Shown here piece after piece: positions 25,829 through 34,275 of a DNA stretch of 64,000 nucleotides. Position numbers and translations under genes: made by a program. Numbering within the stretch: the first letter of the stretch is position 1; each line of letters opens with the position of its first letter. This stretch comes from Caballeronia arvi (lineage in GTDB: Bacteria > Pseudomonadota > Gammaproteobacteria > Burkholderiales > Burkholderiaceae), in assembly GCF_001544695.2 (NCBI RefSeq), contig NZ_FCOM02000021.1:1-64000 (forward strand). The letters are read 5' to 3'. The notes below the pieces were generated by a model that made no database searches, was not told where the DNA came from, and saw only the letters and a program-made list of their open reading frames with translations.

Positions 25829-27271
25829 TCAGGCTGCGGGCAGTACGCGGCCGGGATTCATCGTGTCGCGCGGATCGAGCAGTTGCTTGATCTGACGCAT
25901 CAGCGCGACTTCGCTTGCATTTTTATAGATCGACATTTCCGGCACATGCAGCGCGCCGATGCCGTGTTCCGCGCTGAATGTTCCGCCCATGCCCGCCGCG
26001 ATGTCGTACAGCAGATGGCTCAGCTTCAGTTGCACGCCGCGCTTGTCTTCGACCGTCGCCCAGTAGGCATGCGTGAACATCGCGATGTAATGCAGGTTGC
26101 CGTCCCCCATATGACCGACGATCACCTGCACGGCCTGCGGATAATGCTTCGCCAGCGCCGCTTCCGCCTGTTCAACAAAATCAGGAATCCGATACGTCGG
26201 CACCGCAATATCGTGCGTCAGGCCCATGCCTTCGTGGCCGTTCGCTTCGGTGACGTTGTGGCGGATATGCCAGAGATCCGCGCGCTGCTGCCCGCTCGAT
26301 GCGACGACCGCATCCTGCACCGCGCCGCCATCGAAGGAATCTTGCAGCGCTTCGGTCAGACGGTCCGTGAGCGCTTCGCTCGTGCCGGTCGCGCCCGCGA
26401 GCTCGACGAGCACCATCCATTTCGGCGTGGCATCGAACGGATTGCGCATGTTCACGCCATGACGCAGCGAAATCTCGAACTCGCTTTGCGAGATCAGTTC
26501 CAGCCCGACGAGCTCGCCCGGAAAGGCGGCTTGCAGTTTGAGACCTTCATCGACGGCGGCCTGAACCGATTCGAAACCGAGCACGGCGGTGGCCATCGCG
26601 CGCGGCTTCGGAAACAGCTTGAGACTCGCGCGGGTGATGACGCCGAGCGTGCCTTCCGCGCCGACAAACAGGTTCTTCAGATCGTAGCCGCTGTTGTTCT
26701 TTCTCAGCGTGCGCAGGCCGTGCCACACGCGGCCATCGGCCAATACGACTTCAATGCCCAGCACCAGATCGCGCGTATTGCCGAAGCGCACGACGTTCGT
26801 GCCGCCTGCGTTGGTCGCGAGATTGCCGCCGATCTGACACGAGCCTTCCGCGCCGAGCGTCAGCGGGAACATGCGGTCTGCCGCGAGCGCCGCGTTCTGC
26901 ACGTCGGTGAGAATGCAGCCGGCTTCGACGGTCATCGAGTTGTTATCCGCATTCACCTCGATGATGCGATTCATCCGCGCGAGATTCAGCAGGATGCTGT
27001 TGCCGCTCGCGTCCGGCACCGAGCCGCCGCATACGCTCGTGTTGCCGCCCTGCGGGAATACCTTGATGCCGTTGTCGTTGCAATAGGCGAGCGCATTCGA
27101 TACATGTTCGACGCTGCGCGGAAACACCACGCACGCCGCCACGCCCGTATGACGCTTGCGCCAGTCGATGAGATGCGGCGCCATGTCGTGCGCATCGGTG
27201 AGCACGTTCTCCGGGCCGACGAGGCCCGCCATCGCATCGATGATGGATTGTCGATTCATCTTCGTCGTCAT
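25829..27271 (-). CDS. FAD-linked oxidase, GlcD / D-2-hydroxyacid dehydrogenase family (set B copy)
   Basis: About 480 residues and a close paralogue of the protein at 10183. Shared stretches include FPQGGNTSVCGGSVPD, LGAEGSCQIGGNLATNAGGTN, TLRKNNSGYDLKNLF, GHMGDGNLHYIAMF and GGTFSAEHGIGALHVPEM. The ATG at 27271 overlaps the ABC ATPase stop as ATGA, which fixes the start; the open frame up to 27451 is inside the ATPase gene. The enzyme should oxidise a D-2-hydroxyacid and pass electrons to ETF or quinone. Keeping a copy in each set suggests that the reaction is central to the pathway, or that the two copies serve different substrates. Confidence 0.9.
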   Translation of the reverse strand: MTTKMNRQSIIDAMAGLVGPENVLTDAHDMAPHLIDWRKRHTGVAACVVFPRSVEHVSNALAYCNDNGIKVFPQGGNTSVCGGSVPDASGNSILLNLARMNRIIEVNADNNSMTVEAGCILTDVQNAALAADRMFPLTLGAEGSCQIGGNLATNAGGTNVVRFGNTRDLVLGIEVVLADGRVWHGLRTLRKNNSGYDLKNLFVGAEGTLGVITRASLKLFPKPRAMATAVLGFESVQAAVDEGLKLQAAFPGELVGLELISQSEFEISLRHGVNMRNPFDATPKWMVLVELAGATGTSEALTDRLTEALQDSFDGGAVQDAVVASSGQQRADLWHIRHNVTEANGHEGMGLTHDIAVPTYRIPDFVEQAEAALAKHYPQAVQVIVGHMGDGNLHYIAMFTHAYWATVEDKRGVQLKLSHLLYDIAAGMGGTFSAEHGIGALHVPEMSIYKNASEVALMRQIKQLLDPRDTMNPGRVLPAA

Positions 27272-28413
27272 TTCCTGAGGACGACGCTGTCGCGTGCGAG
27301 CCAGCGGACGGTGAGCGTCTGACCGTGCGGCGCACGTTCCGCCGCGCGTGCGGAAATGCCTTTCACGAGCAGCGTGCCGCCCGTCGAAAGCTTCAATTCG
27401 AAACGCGTCATGCCGCCGATGAACGATGTCTGTGCGATCGTGCCCGAGCATACGTTCATGTCTTCACGCGCTGCGTCGTTGCCTTCGACGACTTCGATCT
27501 TTTCCGGACGCACCAGCACTTTCACACGCGAGCCGGTCACATGGCCTTCGTTGCTGCGCACCCTGAGCATCGAGCCATCATTGAGTTTGACGACGTTCGC
27601 GCCTTCGACAACACCTTCCAGCAGGTTCGATTCACCGACGAAATCCGCAACGAACTCGTTCACCGGCTCGAAGTACAGTTCATCCGGCGTCCCCAGTTGC
27701 GCGATGCGGCCGCCATTCATCAGACACACGCGGTCCGACAGATTCAGCGCTTCTTCCTGATCGTGCGTGACATAGACGAGCGTCGTGCCGAGATCGCGAT
27801 GAAGCCGCTTGATTTCGCCCTGCAACTGGTCGCGCAGTTTCTTGTCGAGTGCGCCGAGCGGCTCGTCCATCAAAATGACGGACGGCGAATACACGATGCA
27901 TCGCGCGATGCCGACGCGCTGTTGCTGCCCGCCCGACATCTCGCGCGGCTTGCGATGTTCGTAGCCGGTCAGCCCGACGCGCTCTAGCGCATTGCGCACG
28001 CGCTGCTGGATCTCCGACTTCGACACGCCGCGGATACGCAGCGGAAACGCGACGTTGTCGAACACGTTCAGATGCGGCAGCAACGCATAGTTCTGAAACA
28101 CCATGCCAAGGCCGCGTTCGCGCGGCGGCACGGTCGAAACGTCTTTGCCGTCGAGCAGAATGGAGCCCGATGTCGGCGCGACCGCACCCGCGATGATGTT
28201 CAGGATCGTGCTCTTGCCCGAGCCGCTCGGCCCGAGCAGGCTCAGGAATTCGCCCTTGCGCACGGTGAGTTCGGTGCTGTGCAGCGCGACCGATGCGCCA
28301 TAGCTCTTCGATATATCGCGAAAGACGATCATGTCTTCCTTCTTGTGTGTGCGGCTCATCGCCTGTGCACCTTGGACCGGGTTTGTGGACTCATCTACCA
28401 GAACATGTGACAT
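27268..28413 (-). CDS. PotA-type ABC transporter ATP-binding subunit
   Basis: A 381-residue ATPase of a spermidine/putrescine-like importer. Walker A is LLGPSGSGKST, the Q-loop is in MVFQNYALLPHLNVF, the signature is MSGGQQQRVGIARC, and Walker B is VILMDEPLGALDKKLR. A C-terminal TOBE/regulatory domain follows (VLVRPEKIEVVEG ... TRFELKLSTGGTLLVKG). The ATG at 28413 has a GGAGAAGAG ribosome-binding site. The gene lies 14 bases downstream of the PotC-like permease and overlaps the FAD oxidase gene by four bases. It is the only matching ATPase in the window for both PotD-like receptors (9087 and 30143). Confidence 0.93.
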   Translation of the reverse strand: MSHVLVDESTNPVQGAQAMSRTHKKEDMIVFRDISKSYGASVALHSTELTVRKGEFLSLLGPSGSGKSTILNIIAGAVAPTSGSILLDGKDVSTVPPRERGLGMVFQNYALLPHLNVFDNVAFPLRIRGVSKSEIQQRVRNALERVGLTGYEHRKPREMSGGQQQRVGIARCIVYSPSVILMDEPLGALDKKLRDQLQGEIKRLHRDLGTTLVYVTHDQEEALNLSDRVCLMNGGRIAQLGTPDELYFEPVNEFVADFVGESNLLEGVVEGANVVKLNDGSMLRVRSNEGHVTGSRVKVLVRPEKIEVVEGNDAAREDMNVCSGTIAQTSFIGGMTRFELKLSTGGTLLVKGISARAAERAPHGQTLTVRWLARDSVVLRK

Positions 28414-28427
28414 TCTCTTCTCCGATC

Positions 28428-29276
28428 TTAGTGGGACGATTCAGGCGCCGCGGGCTGCAACATGGCGGACAGGCAGCAGAACACGAGCGACAGCCCCGTC
28501 AGCAACGCCGACACCGCTGCGATCACCGGCGAAATATCCCACTGGATGCTGCTGTACATCCGCACGGGCAGCGTGGTCGTCGTGGGGCTGGTGAGAAACC
28601 ACGCGATCACCACTTCATCGAACGACACGAGGAACGCAAACAGCGCGCCCGCGAAAATCGACGGCTTCAACTGCGGCAACACCACTTTCAGGAACACGGT
28701 GCGGCGTTTCGCGCCCATGATCGTCGTGGCGAATTCGAGCGCCGGATCGAGCTTCTTCACGCCGGCCATCACGGTCATCATCATGAACGGCGTCACATAC
28801 GCCACGTGACTCACGACGAGACCGATCGTCGTGCCCACCATCTGCAGGCGCGACAGATACAGATACAGTCCGAGCGACATCACGATCACGGGAACGAGGA
28901 TCGGGCTCATCAAAAGCAGCATGACGAAGCGCTTGCCGGGAAACTCGAAGCGCACGAGCCCGTACGATGCCGGCACGCCGATCAGCACGGACGCGACCAT
29001 CGTGAACATCGCCACTTTCAGGCTTTGCAGGATCGGCGCGACCCAGTTGCTCGACGTGAAAAGCTGGTGATACAACTCCAGCGACCACACGCGCGGCGGG
29101 AACGTCATCTCGCCATGACCGCCGAACGAGATCGGAATGACGATCAGCGTCGGCACGAGAATGAACGCATACACCAGGAACGCGACGACATTGCGCAGAC
29201 GCGCATAACGACGCTCCTCTTTATCGATGACGACTTCCTTCGTGCGTGGAAGCGCTACTTGTGCAGTCGTGCTCAT
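28428..29276 (-). CDS. PotC-type ABC transporter permease
   Basis: A 282-residue inner-membrane permease of the BPD_transp_1 family. After a short cytoplasmic N-terminus (TKEVVIDKEERRYARLRN) it has about six hydrophobic segments, with the first at VVAFLVYAFILVPTLIVIPI. The ATPase-contacting EAA loop is the EFATTIMGAKRRTVFLKVVLPQLKPSIFAG region. The start overlaps the stop of the PotB-like gene by four bases, and the ATPase gene follows after 14 bases. With the PotB-like partner it forms the heterodimeric channel typical of polyamine/opine-class importers. Confidence 0.92.
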   Translation of the reverse strand: MSTTAQVALPRTKEVVIDKEERRYARLRNVVAFLVYAFILVPTLIVIPISFGGHGEMTFPPRVWSLELYHQLFTSSNWVAPILQSLKVAMFTMVASVLIGVPASYGLVRFEFPGKRFVMLLLMSPILVPVIVMSLGLYLYLSRLQMVGTTIGLVVSHVAYVTPFMMMTVMAGVKKLDPALEFATTIMGAKRRTVFLKVVLPQLKPSIFAGALFAFLVSFDEVVIAWFLTSPTTTTLPVRMYSSIQWDISPVIAAVSALLTGLSLVFCCLSAMLQPAAPESSH

Positions 29277-30109
29277 GCCATCACCTTTACCTTTGCGCCG
29301 CGCTTCTGGAAGCGGTCCGCGCCGAGCGCCGCGATCGTGACGATGCCCAGCAGAATCACGCCGATGGCCGACGCCATGTTCCAGTCCATCGTTTCGCGCG
29401 TGTAGAAATCGACGAGATTCGACATCATCGCGTCCTTGCGGCCGCCGAGCAGCGCGGGAATCACGAAGAAGCCCATCGACATGACGGTGGTGCTGAGAAC
29501 CGCAGCGGCAACGCCTGGCATCGACAACGGCAGCGTGATGCGAAAGAAGATGCGCGGCGGCTTCGCGCCCATGATCTCCGATGCGCGATACAGCGACTTG
29601 TCGATCGCGAGCAGACTAGCCAGCACCGGAAACACGATGAACGGAATCAGGTAGTTGGTCATGCCCACCATCACGCCGACGCGATTGAAAAGCATCGGCA
29701 ACTGGATGCGCGTATGGAACGCGAAGGACAAGAGCTGATTGACGAGACCGTCGCGGCCGAGCAGCACGGTGAACGCGTAGCTCTTCACGAGAATGCTGGT
29801 CCAGAACGGCACGAGCACGAGCACCATGTAGATGGCGCGCTTCCTGGGCGTCTGACGCGCGAGATGCATCGCGATCGGATAGCCGAGCAACAGGCTGCAC
29901 AGCGACGCCATGATGCTGATCTCGAACGTCGACCACAGCGTGCGAAGAAACAACTCGCTTCCGAAAAGCCGCTGATACGCGGACAGCGTGAAATCGCCGC
30001 CCATCGTCACGCTCGTATAGACCACGTACGCGAGCGGGATGAACACCACGAAAAACAGAAACAACGTCGCTGGCCCGACATACAGCAATCCATCGTTGCG
30101 ACCTTTCAT
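29273..30109 (-). CDS. PotB-type ABC transporter permease
   Basis: A 278-residue inner-membrane permease. It begins MKGRNDGLLYVGPATLFLFFVVFIP, the usual PotB opening helix, and carries the EAA-type loop RASEIMGAKPPRIFFRITLPLSMPGVAAA. Several further hydrophobic segments follow, ending in ASAIGVILLGIVTIAALG. The stop overlaps the PotC-like start as ATGA. It is 33 bases downstream of the binding-protein gene. All subunits needed for a complete PotABCD-type importer are thus encoded consecutively in set B, while set A has only a receptor. Confidence 0.92.
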   Translation of the reverse strand: MKGRNDGLLYVGPATLFLFFVVFIPLAYVVYTSVTMGGDFTLSAYQRLFGSELFLRTLWSTFEISIMASLCSLLLGYPIAMHLARQTPRKRAIYMVLVLVPFWTSILVKSYAFTVLLGRDGLVNQLLSFAFHTRIQLPMLFNRVGVMVGMTNYLIPFIVFPVLASLLAIDKSLYRASEIMGAKPPRIFFRITLPLSMPGVAAAVLSTTVMSMGFFVIPALLGGRKDAMMSNLVDFYTRETMDWNMASAIGVILLGIVTIAALGADRFQKRGAKVKVMA

Positions 30110-30142
30110 CGAATCCTCCTGTCTCTTCCTCGTCCACCGTTC

Positions 30143-31213
30143 TTACGACAGCGCCCACTCCTTGAAGCGCAGCGTGATTTCGTCGTAGTGATCCGCCCAC
30201 CACACGTCGTTGCTGATGAGATTGTTCTTGTTCGACGGGTCCGACATCCACTTGCGCACTTCGGGCTTCACCATCGTCAGCGCCTTCTTGCTGGCCGGCG
30301 TATTGCCGAGATGATTCATCAGCGCGGCCTGACGGTCAGGGCGCATCGCGAACTGCACGAACTTCATCGCGTTGGCCTTGTTCGGTGCGTTCTTCAGCAC
30401 GACCAGATATTCGAGGCCCGTCAACGTCTGCTTGAACGAGAAGTTGATCGGCTTGCCCGCTTCCTGCGCGGCCTTCACGCGGGTCGAATACGTGTAGCTG
30501 AAATCGACCTGACCGGTTTCGACGAGCGTCACCGTTTGCGGCGTCTGGTCCACCCATTTGCCGATATTCGGCTTGATGCGGTTGAGCGCCCTGAATGCGC
30601 GATCGACGTCGAGCGGGTAGATCTTCTCCGGCGGTACGCCATCGGCGAGCAGCGCGATTTCGAGCGTCTCGCTCGCGCGATTGCGCAGCGTGCGCTGGCC
30701 GGGAAATTTCTTGACGTCGAAGTATTCGGCAAAGGTCTCCGGATGCTTGCCGTCGGGGAACTTGCTGTTGTCCCAGCAGATGCCGCCCGTGAAGCCGTAG
30801 AACGGCACGGCGTCGCGCGTCATCGGCGCGATGAGATCGCTCTTGTCGAAGAGCGCGGGATCGAGCGGTTCCCAGTAGCCGTTCTTCGAGCCGGTCATCG
30901 CCATCGGGCCGACGGCGTCGAACACGTCCCATTGCACGTTGTTGGTCATGACCTGCGCCTTGACCTTGGCGAGATCGGGCGTATCGACGAGCGTCACGTG
31001 CACGCCGAATTCCTTTTCGAAGGGCTTGGCGAGCGCTTCCTCGACGCCCTGATGATAGTTGCCGCCCCAGCTCACGACGGTGAGATTGCCGGCCGCCATC
31101 GCCTTGCGCGATGTGATGATCATCGGCGCTGCGACCGCGCTGGCGATGAGCGTCGTGCCGGCCGCCTGAAGGAATCGGCGGCGCGGCAGGAGGATTGCGT
31201 TATCGGATGACAT
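30143..31213 (-). CDS. PotD-like ABC substrate-binding protein with Tat-type signal (set B)
   Basis: A 356-residue periplasmic receptor. The N-terminal LPRRRFLQAAGTTLIAS is a twin-arginine-type signal, followed by cleavage near KAMAAG and the mature start NLTVVSWGGNYHQGVEEAL. It is the close paralogue of the set A receptor at 9087; whole stretches such as LEYLVVLKNAPNKANAMKFVQFAMRPDRQAALMNHLGNTPAS are the same (given here only as an identifying region near residues 265-310). Differences cluster in the middle and at the extreme C-terminus, so the two may bind related but not identical ligands. It is the second gene of the set B operon, 18 bases after the DapA-family gene. Confidence 0.92.
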   Translation of the reverse strand: MSSDNAILLPRRRFLQAAGTTLIASAVAAPMIITSRKAMAAGNLTVVSWGGNYHQGVEEALAKPFEKEFGVHVTLVDTPDLAKVKAQVMTNNVQWDVFDAVGPMAMTGSKNGYWEPLDPALFDKSDLIAPMTRDAVPFYGFTGGICWDNSKFPDGKHPETFAEYFDVKKFPGQRTLRNRASETLEIALLADGVPPEKIYPLDVDRAFRALNRIKPNIGKWVDQTPQTVTLVETGQVDFSYTYSTRVKAAQEAGKPINFSFKQTLTGLEYLVVLKNAPNKANAMKFVQFAMRPDRQAALMNHLGNTPASKKALTMVKPEVRKWMSDPSNKNNLISNDVWWADHYDEITLRFKEWALS

Positions 31214-31231
31214 GCGTGTGTCCTCTTCGGC

Positions 31232-32128
31232 TCAGTTTGCTTCGCGCGCGATGAACGCAGGCAACAGGTCCGCGAGACGCCGGCGCAGCGTTTCGGAGGC
31301 GGATTTGAGCGGCGGCAGCACGCCGCCGAATGCGAGGCCCTGCAGTTCCAGCGCGGCCTTGATCGGCGCGGGATTCGGCTCGGAAAAGACCGCATCGATG
31401 AGCGGGCGCAGCGTCGCATGCAGCGCGACGGCTTCCTGCAACTGACCGTTCATCGCGAGGTCGAGCACGCGCTTCCATTGACGCGGAATCAGATTCGAGC
31501 TGGAGATGATGCCGCCCACCGCGCCCATCGCCACATGCAGCGGCAGCACGTCTTCCTCGCCGCTCAAGATCGCCATCTTGTCCTTCGCGAGCTCGGCGGC
31601 GCGCATCTGCGTCGCGAGATCGGGATTGCATGCCTTGATGCCGACGACGCGCGTCATATCGGCGAGCTTGTCGACGGTTTCGAAATGCAGCGACACGCCC
31701 GTGCGATACGGAATCTCGTACAGGATGATGTCGGCATCGACGGAATCGGAAATGCGCTTGTAGTAATCGAGAATGCCTTCCTGCGTCGGGCGGAAGTAGT
31801 ACGGCGTGACGACCATCAGCGCGCGGGCGCCGGCCTTCACGAAGGCCTTTGCGTTCGCGATGGCGTCGCCGAGACCGGGCGCCATCACGCCGGGAATCAC
31901 CGGGACGCTGCCCGCGACTTCCAGCGACGTCTCCAGCACGCGCATGCGCTCTTCGAAGGCAATCGCCTGACATTCACCCGTGCCGCCGAGCGGCACGATG
32001 CCATCGGCGCCCGCTGCCACGAGATTGCGGATGTGCGCGACGAGCGGTTCCGGCCGGAACTTGCCCTCGGCGTCGAGCGGCGTCGGCACGGCGGTCAGAA
32101 TGCCTGCATAAGGATGGTTATTGCTCAT
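31232..32128 (-). CDS. DapA-family enzyme, first gene of the set B operon
   Basis: A 298-residue class I aldolase-superfamily enzyme with GGTGE at 48-52, catalytic Y137 in LYEIPYRTG and Schiff-base lysine K165 in VGIKACN. From about residue 105 to 220 it is nearly identical to the set A paralogue at 8164, while residues 1-100 are much more diverged (for example TAVPTPLDAEGKF versus TSLATPLDRYGKF). That mosaic pattern suggests gene conversion of the central segment. As first gene of the operon it should be expressed with the transporter. The reaction is unassigned: superfamily members include aldolases for 4-hydroxy-2-oxoglutarate and keto-deoxy sugar acids as well as dehydratases. Confidence 0.87.
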   Translation of the reverse strand: MSNNHPYAGILTAVPTPLDAEGKFRPEPLVAHIRNLVAAGADGIVPLGGTGECQAIAFEERMRVLETSLEVAGSVPVIPGVMAPGLGDAIANAKAFVKAGARALMVVTPYYFRPTQEGILDYYKRISDSVDADIILYEIPYRTGVSLHFETVDKLADMTRVVGIKACNPDLATQMRAAELAKDKMAILSGEEDVLPLHVAMGAVGGIISSSNLIPRQWKRVLDLAMNGQLQEAVALHATLRPLIDAVFSEPNPAPIKAALELQGLAFGGVLPPLKSASETLRRRLADLLPAFIAREAN

Positions 32129-32513
32129 CTTTTTTCGTATTCCAGTGAAGTGATTCGTGCCGTCTTTTTTATCGATGGCCTTTGCATGACTTGTACCTTA
32201 AGAAGACAAAAATAAGGGGCCCCCGACCATCAGTGACGGTTACCCTCTGTATAAGGCTGCGTTATTCAAAGCCGTGTAACAGGCACGCAAACGATGTGCA
32301 TGCGCCTGGCGGAATCAGGATTTTCCCGTAGAACGCGCATAAAGCTTTCAAGCATGTCACGTCAAAATGCGCGCGGCGATAACTTCGATCGCGCGCATTC
32401 GTATAAGCAGGGAAGATGAAGCGAGATTGTCGCGGGCGCGACTCGAAGAAGACATGCACGAGCGCGCGCAGAACACGCGCGCTCATGTTGCCGGTGATGC
32501 AGTCGATGCAGGA
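32129..32513. promoter_or_regulatory. spacer upstream of the set B operon
   Basis: No gene was found in these 385 bases. The part nearest the operon contains a perfect ATAA-N7-TTAT palindrome at 32251-32265 and the self-complementary run ggggccccc near 32217. A half site gtataagcag lies at about 32401. The region separates the set B promoter from the end of the P5C dehydrogenase gene, which is transcribed in the same direction. Confidence 0.5.
32251..32265. promoter_or_regulatory. ATAA-N7-TTAT palindrome upstream of the set B operon
   Basis: ATAA (32251-32254), seven bases GGCTGCG, then TTAT (32262-32265) form a perfect four-base-arm palindrome with the T-N11-A core expected of LysR-type binding sites. 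It lies about 120 bases before the DapA-family start at 32128. The same element occurs before ETF-QO (15278), P5C dehydrogenase (34222, one arm altered) and the second formylglutamate amidohydrolase (36273, one arm altered). Confidence 0.6.
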
Positions 32514-34121
32514 TCAGGCGCCGAAGGTCCACTCGCGCGGCGGCAGATACGTTTCCTTCACCACGCGCGGCGAGGCCCAGCGCTGCAGGTTCAGATGCGA
32601 ACCGGCCTTGTCATTCGTACCGCTCGCGCGGCCGCCGCCGAACGGCTGCTGGCCGATCATCGCGCCCGTGGGCTTGTCGTTCAGATACAGGTTGCCCGCC
32701 GCGTTCACGAGCACCTTCTCGGCGTGATGCAGCGCGAAGCGATCCGTGCAGAAGATCGATCCGGTCAGCGCGTACTGACTGGTCGAATCAATGAGTTCGA
32801 GCGTCTCGTTCCAGGCGTTGTCTTCGTAGACGAACACGGTCAGCACCGGGCCGAACAGCTCTTCCTGCATGAGGCTGTGCTTCGGATCGGAGACTTCGAG
32901 CACGGTCGGCTCGACGAAGTAGCCCGGCTCCGACCACGTCCTGCCGCCGGACACGAACTTGACCGCGGAGTCGTCCTTCGCCGCGGCGAGCACGCGCGAA
33001 AGCTTCTGATGCGAAGCCTGCGAGATCACCGCGCCCATGAACGTGTCGTGGTTCGCGACATCGCCGATCTTGAGCGTCGCGAGACGCTCGCGCATCTCCT
33101 GGCTGACCGCGCCCCACAAGCTGCGCGGGATATACGCGCGCGACGCGGCGCTGCACTTCTGTCCTTGATACTCGAACGCGCCGCGGATCAGCGCGATCGC
33201 CACTTCCGACGCATTCGCCGATGGGTGCGCGAGCACGAAGTCCTTGCCGCCCGTTTCGCCGACGAGGCGCGGAATCGTACGGAACGCGTCCACTCTGGAC
33301 GCCACGTTCTTCCACAGCGACTGGAACACTGCCGACGAGCCGGTGAAGTGGATGCCAGCCAGATCCGGCGACGACAGCGCGACACGTGTTGTCAGCTCGG
33401 CATCGCCGGGAACGAAGTTGATGACGCCCGGCGGAAGACCCGCTTCTTCGAGCGCTTCGAAGAAGATCCAGTTGGCGAGCGCGGATTTCTCCGATGGCTT
33501 CCACAACACCGTGTTGCCCATGATCGCGGGCGCGGTCGTCAGATTGCCGCCGATGGCCGTGAAGTTGAACGGCGATACCGCGTAGACGAAGCCTTCGAGC
33601 GGACGCCAGTCCGTGCGGTTCACGGCGGTCGGGACCGACATCGGCTGCTCGGCGTGAACGCGCTGCGCGTTGTACGCATTGAAGCGCAGGAAGTCGATCA
33701 GCTCGCACGCCGCATCCGGCTCGGCCTGATCGACGGTCTTGCTCTGGCCGAGCATCGTCGCGGCGGTGATCGTCATGCGCTTGCGCGTCGCGATGATATC
33801 GGCGGCACGATGCAGGATCGTCGCGCGGCTCGCGTGCGTGAGATTCGCCCAGTCCTTCGCGACCGACTTGTTGCTGGCGATGGCTTCCTTGATCTGCGCT
33901 TCCGTGGGGCGATGGATGCGGGCCAGCAGGCGCTGCGTATCGTGCGGCGCGCGCACTTCGACGACATCGTTCGAAAAATAGCGCTTGCCGCCGATCACGG
34001 CCGGAATCTCGACGACGTCGCGTTGTCCGAGCGCGCGGCTCAATTCGGCCGCCGCCTCGCTGCCCGGTCGGAAGGAAACTTCGGGCTCGTTTTGCGGCAG
34101 CGGGAATTGTGGTCCTGACAT
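32514..34121 (-). CDS. pruA: L-glutamate gamma-semialdehyde (P5C) dehydrogenase
   Basis: A 535-residue aldehyde dehydrogenase of the P5C dehydrogenase branch, which oxidises glutamate gamma-semialdehyde to glutamate with NAD. Landmarks are AVSPFNFTAIGGNL, FTGSSAVF, the general base in LVGETGGKDF, the catalytic cysteine in YQGQKCSAASRAY, and GTNDKAGSHLNLQRW near the end, which is typical of this branch. The ATG at 34121 sits eight bases after AAGGAG; a GTG directly before it is possible. It is a stand-alone P5CDH, not PutA. It lies between the set B operon and the set B LysR gene and gives the set a route into glutamate. A 4-hydroxy-glutamate semialdehyde substrate is also possible, since this family handles both in animals. 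Confidence 0.93.
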   Translation of the reverse strand: MSGPQFPLPQNEPEVSFRPGSEAAAELSRALGQRDVVEIPAVIGGKRYFSNDVVEVRAPHDTQRLLARIHRPTEAQIKEAIASNKSVAKDWANLTHASRATILHRAADIIATRKRMTITAATMLGQSKTVDQAEPDAACELIDFLRFNAYNAQRVHAEQPMSVPTAVNRTDWRPLEGFVYAVSPFNFTAIGGNLTTAPAIMGNTVLWKPSEKSALANWIFFEALEEAGLPPGVINFVPGDAELTTRVALSSPDLAGIHFTGSSAVFQSLWKNVASRVDAFRTIPRLVGETGGKDFVLAHPSANASEVAIALIRGAFEYQGQKCSAASRAYIPRSLWGAVSQEMRERLATLKIGDVANHDTFMGAVISQASHQKLSRVLAAAKDDSAVKFVSGGRTWSEPGYFVEPTVLEVSDPKHSLMQEELFGPVLTVFVYEDNAWNETLELIDSTSQYALTGSIFCTDRFALHHAEKVLVNAAGNLYLNDKPTGAMIGQQPFGGGRASGTNDKAGSHLNLQRWASPRVVKETYLPPREWTFGA

Positions 34122-34221
34122 CACGGTTGCTCCTTGGAAAGATCGTTGGCACGACCGGCGTGTCGAACCGCCGGTGCGATTGAAATCAAGCGTAGTGGCT
34201 GCAAAAACCGCCGCCAGTAAT

Positions 34222-34236
34222 TCAACCCGACCTTAT
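34222..34236. promoter_or_regulatory. LysR-type half-conserved palindrome before P5C dehydrogenase
   Basis: On the minus strand the sequence reads ATAA-GGTCGGG-TTGA, one arm perfect and the other with one change from ATAA-N7-TTAT. It lies about 100 bases before the P5C dehydrogenase start. Confidence 0.4.
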
Positions 34237-34275
34237 GCTTTGAATCGAATGGCGTTATGAAACCCCGCGGGTTTC

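Noticed and set aside
29246-31210. Open frame of 654 codons on the plus strand
   Set aside because: It lies opposite the PotB-like and PotD-like genes, has shadow composition (Arg/His/Glu rich) and no start context.
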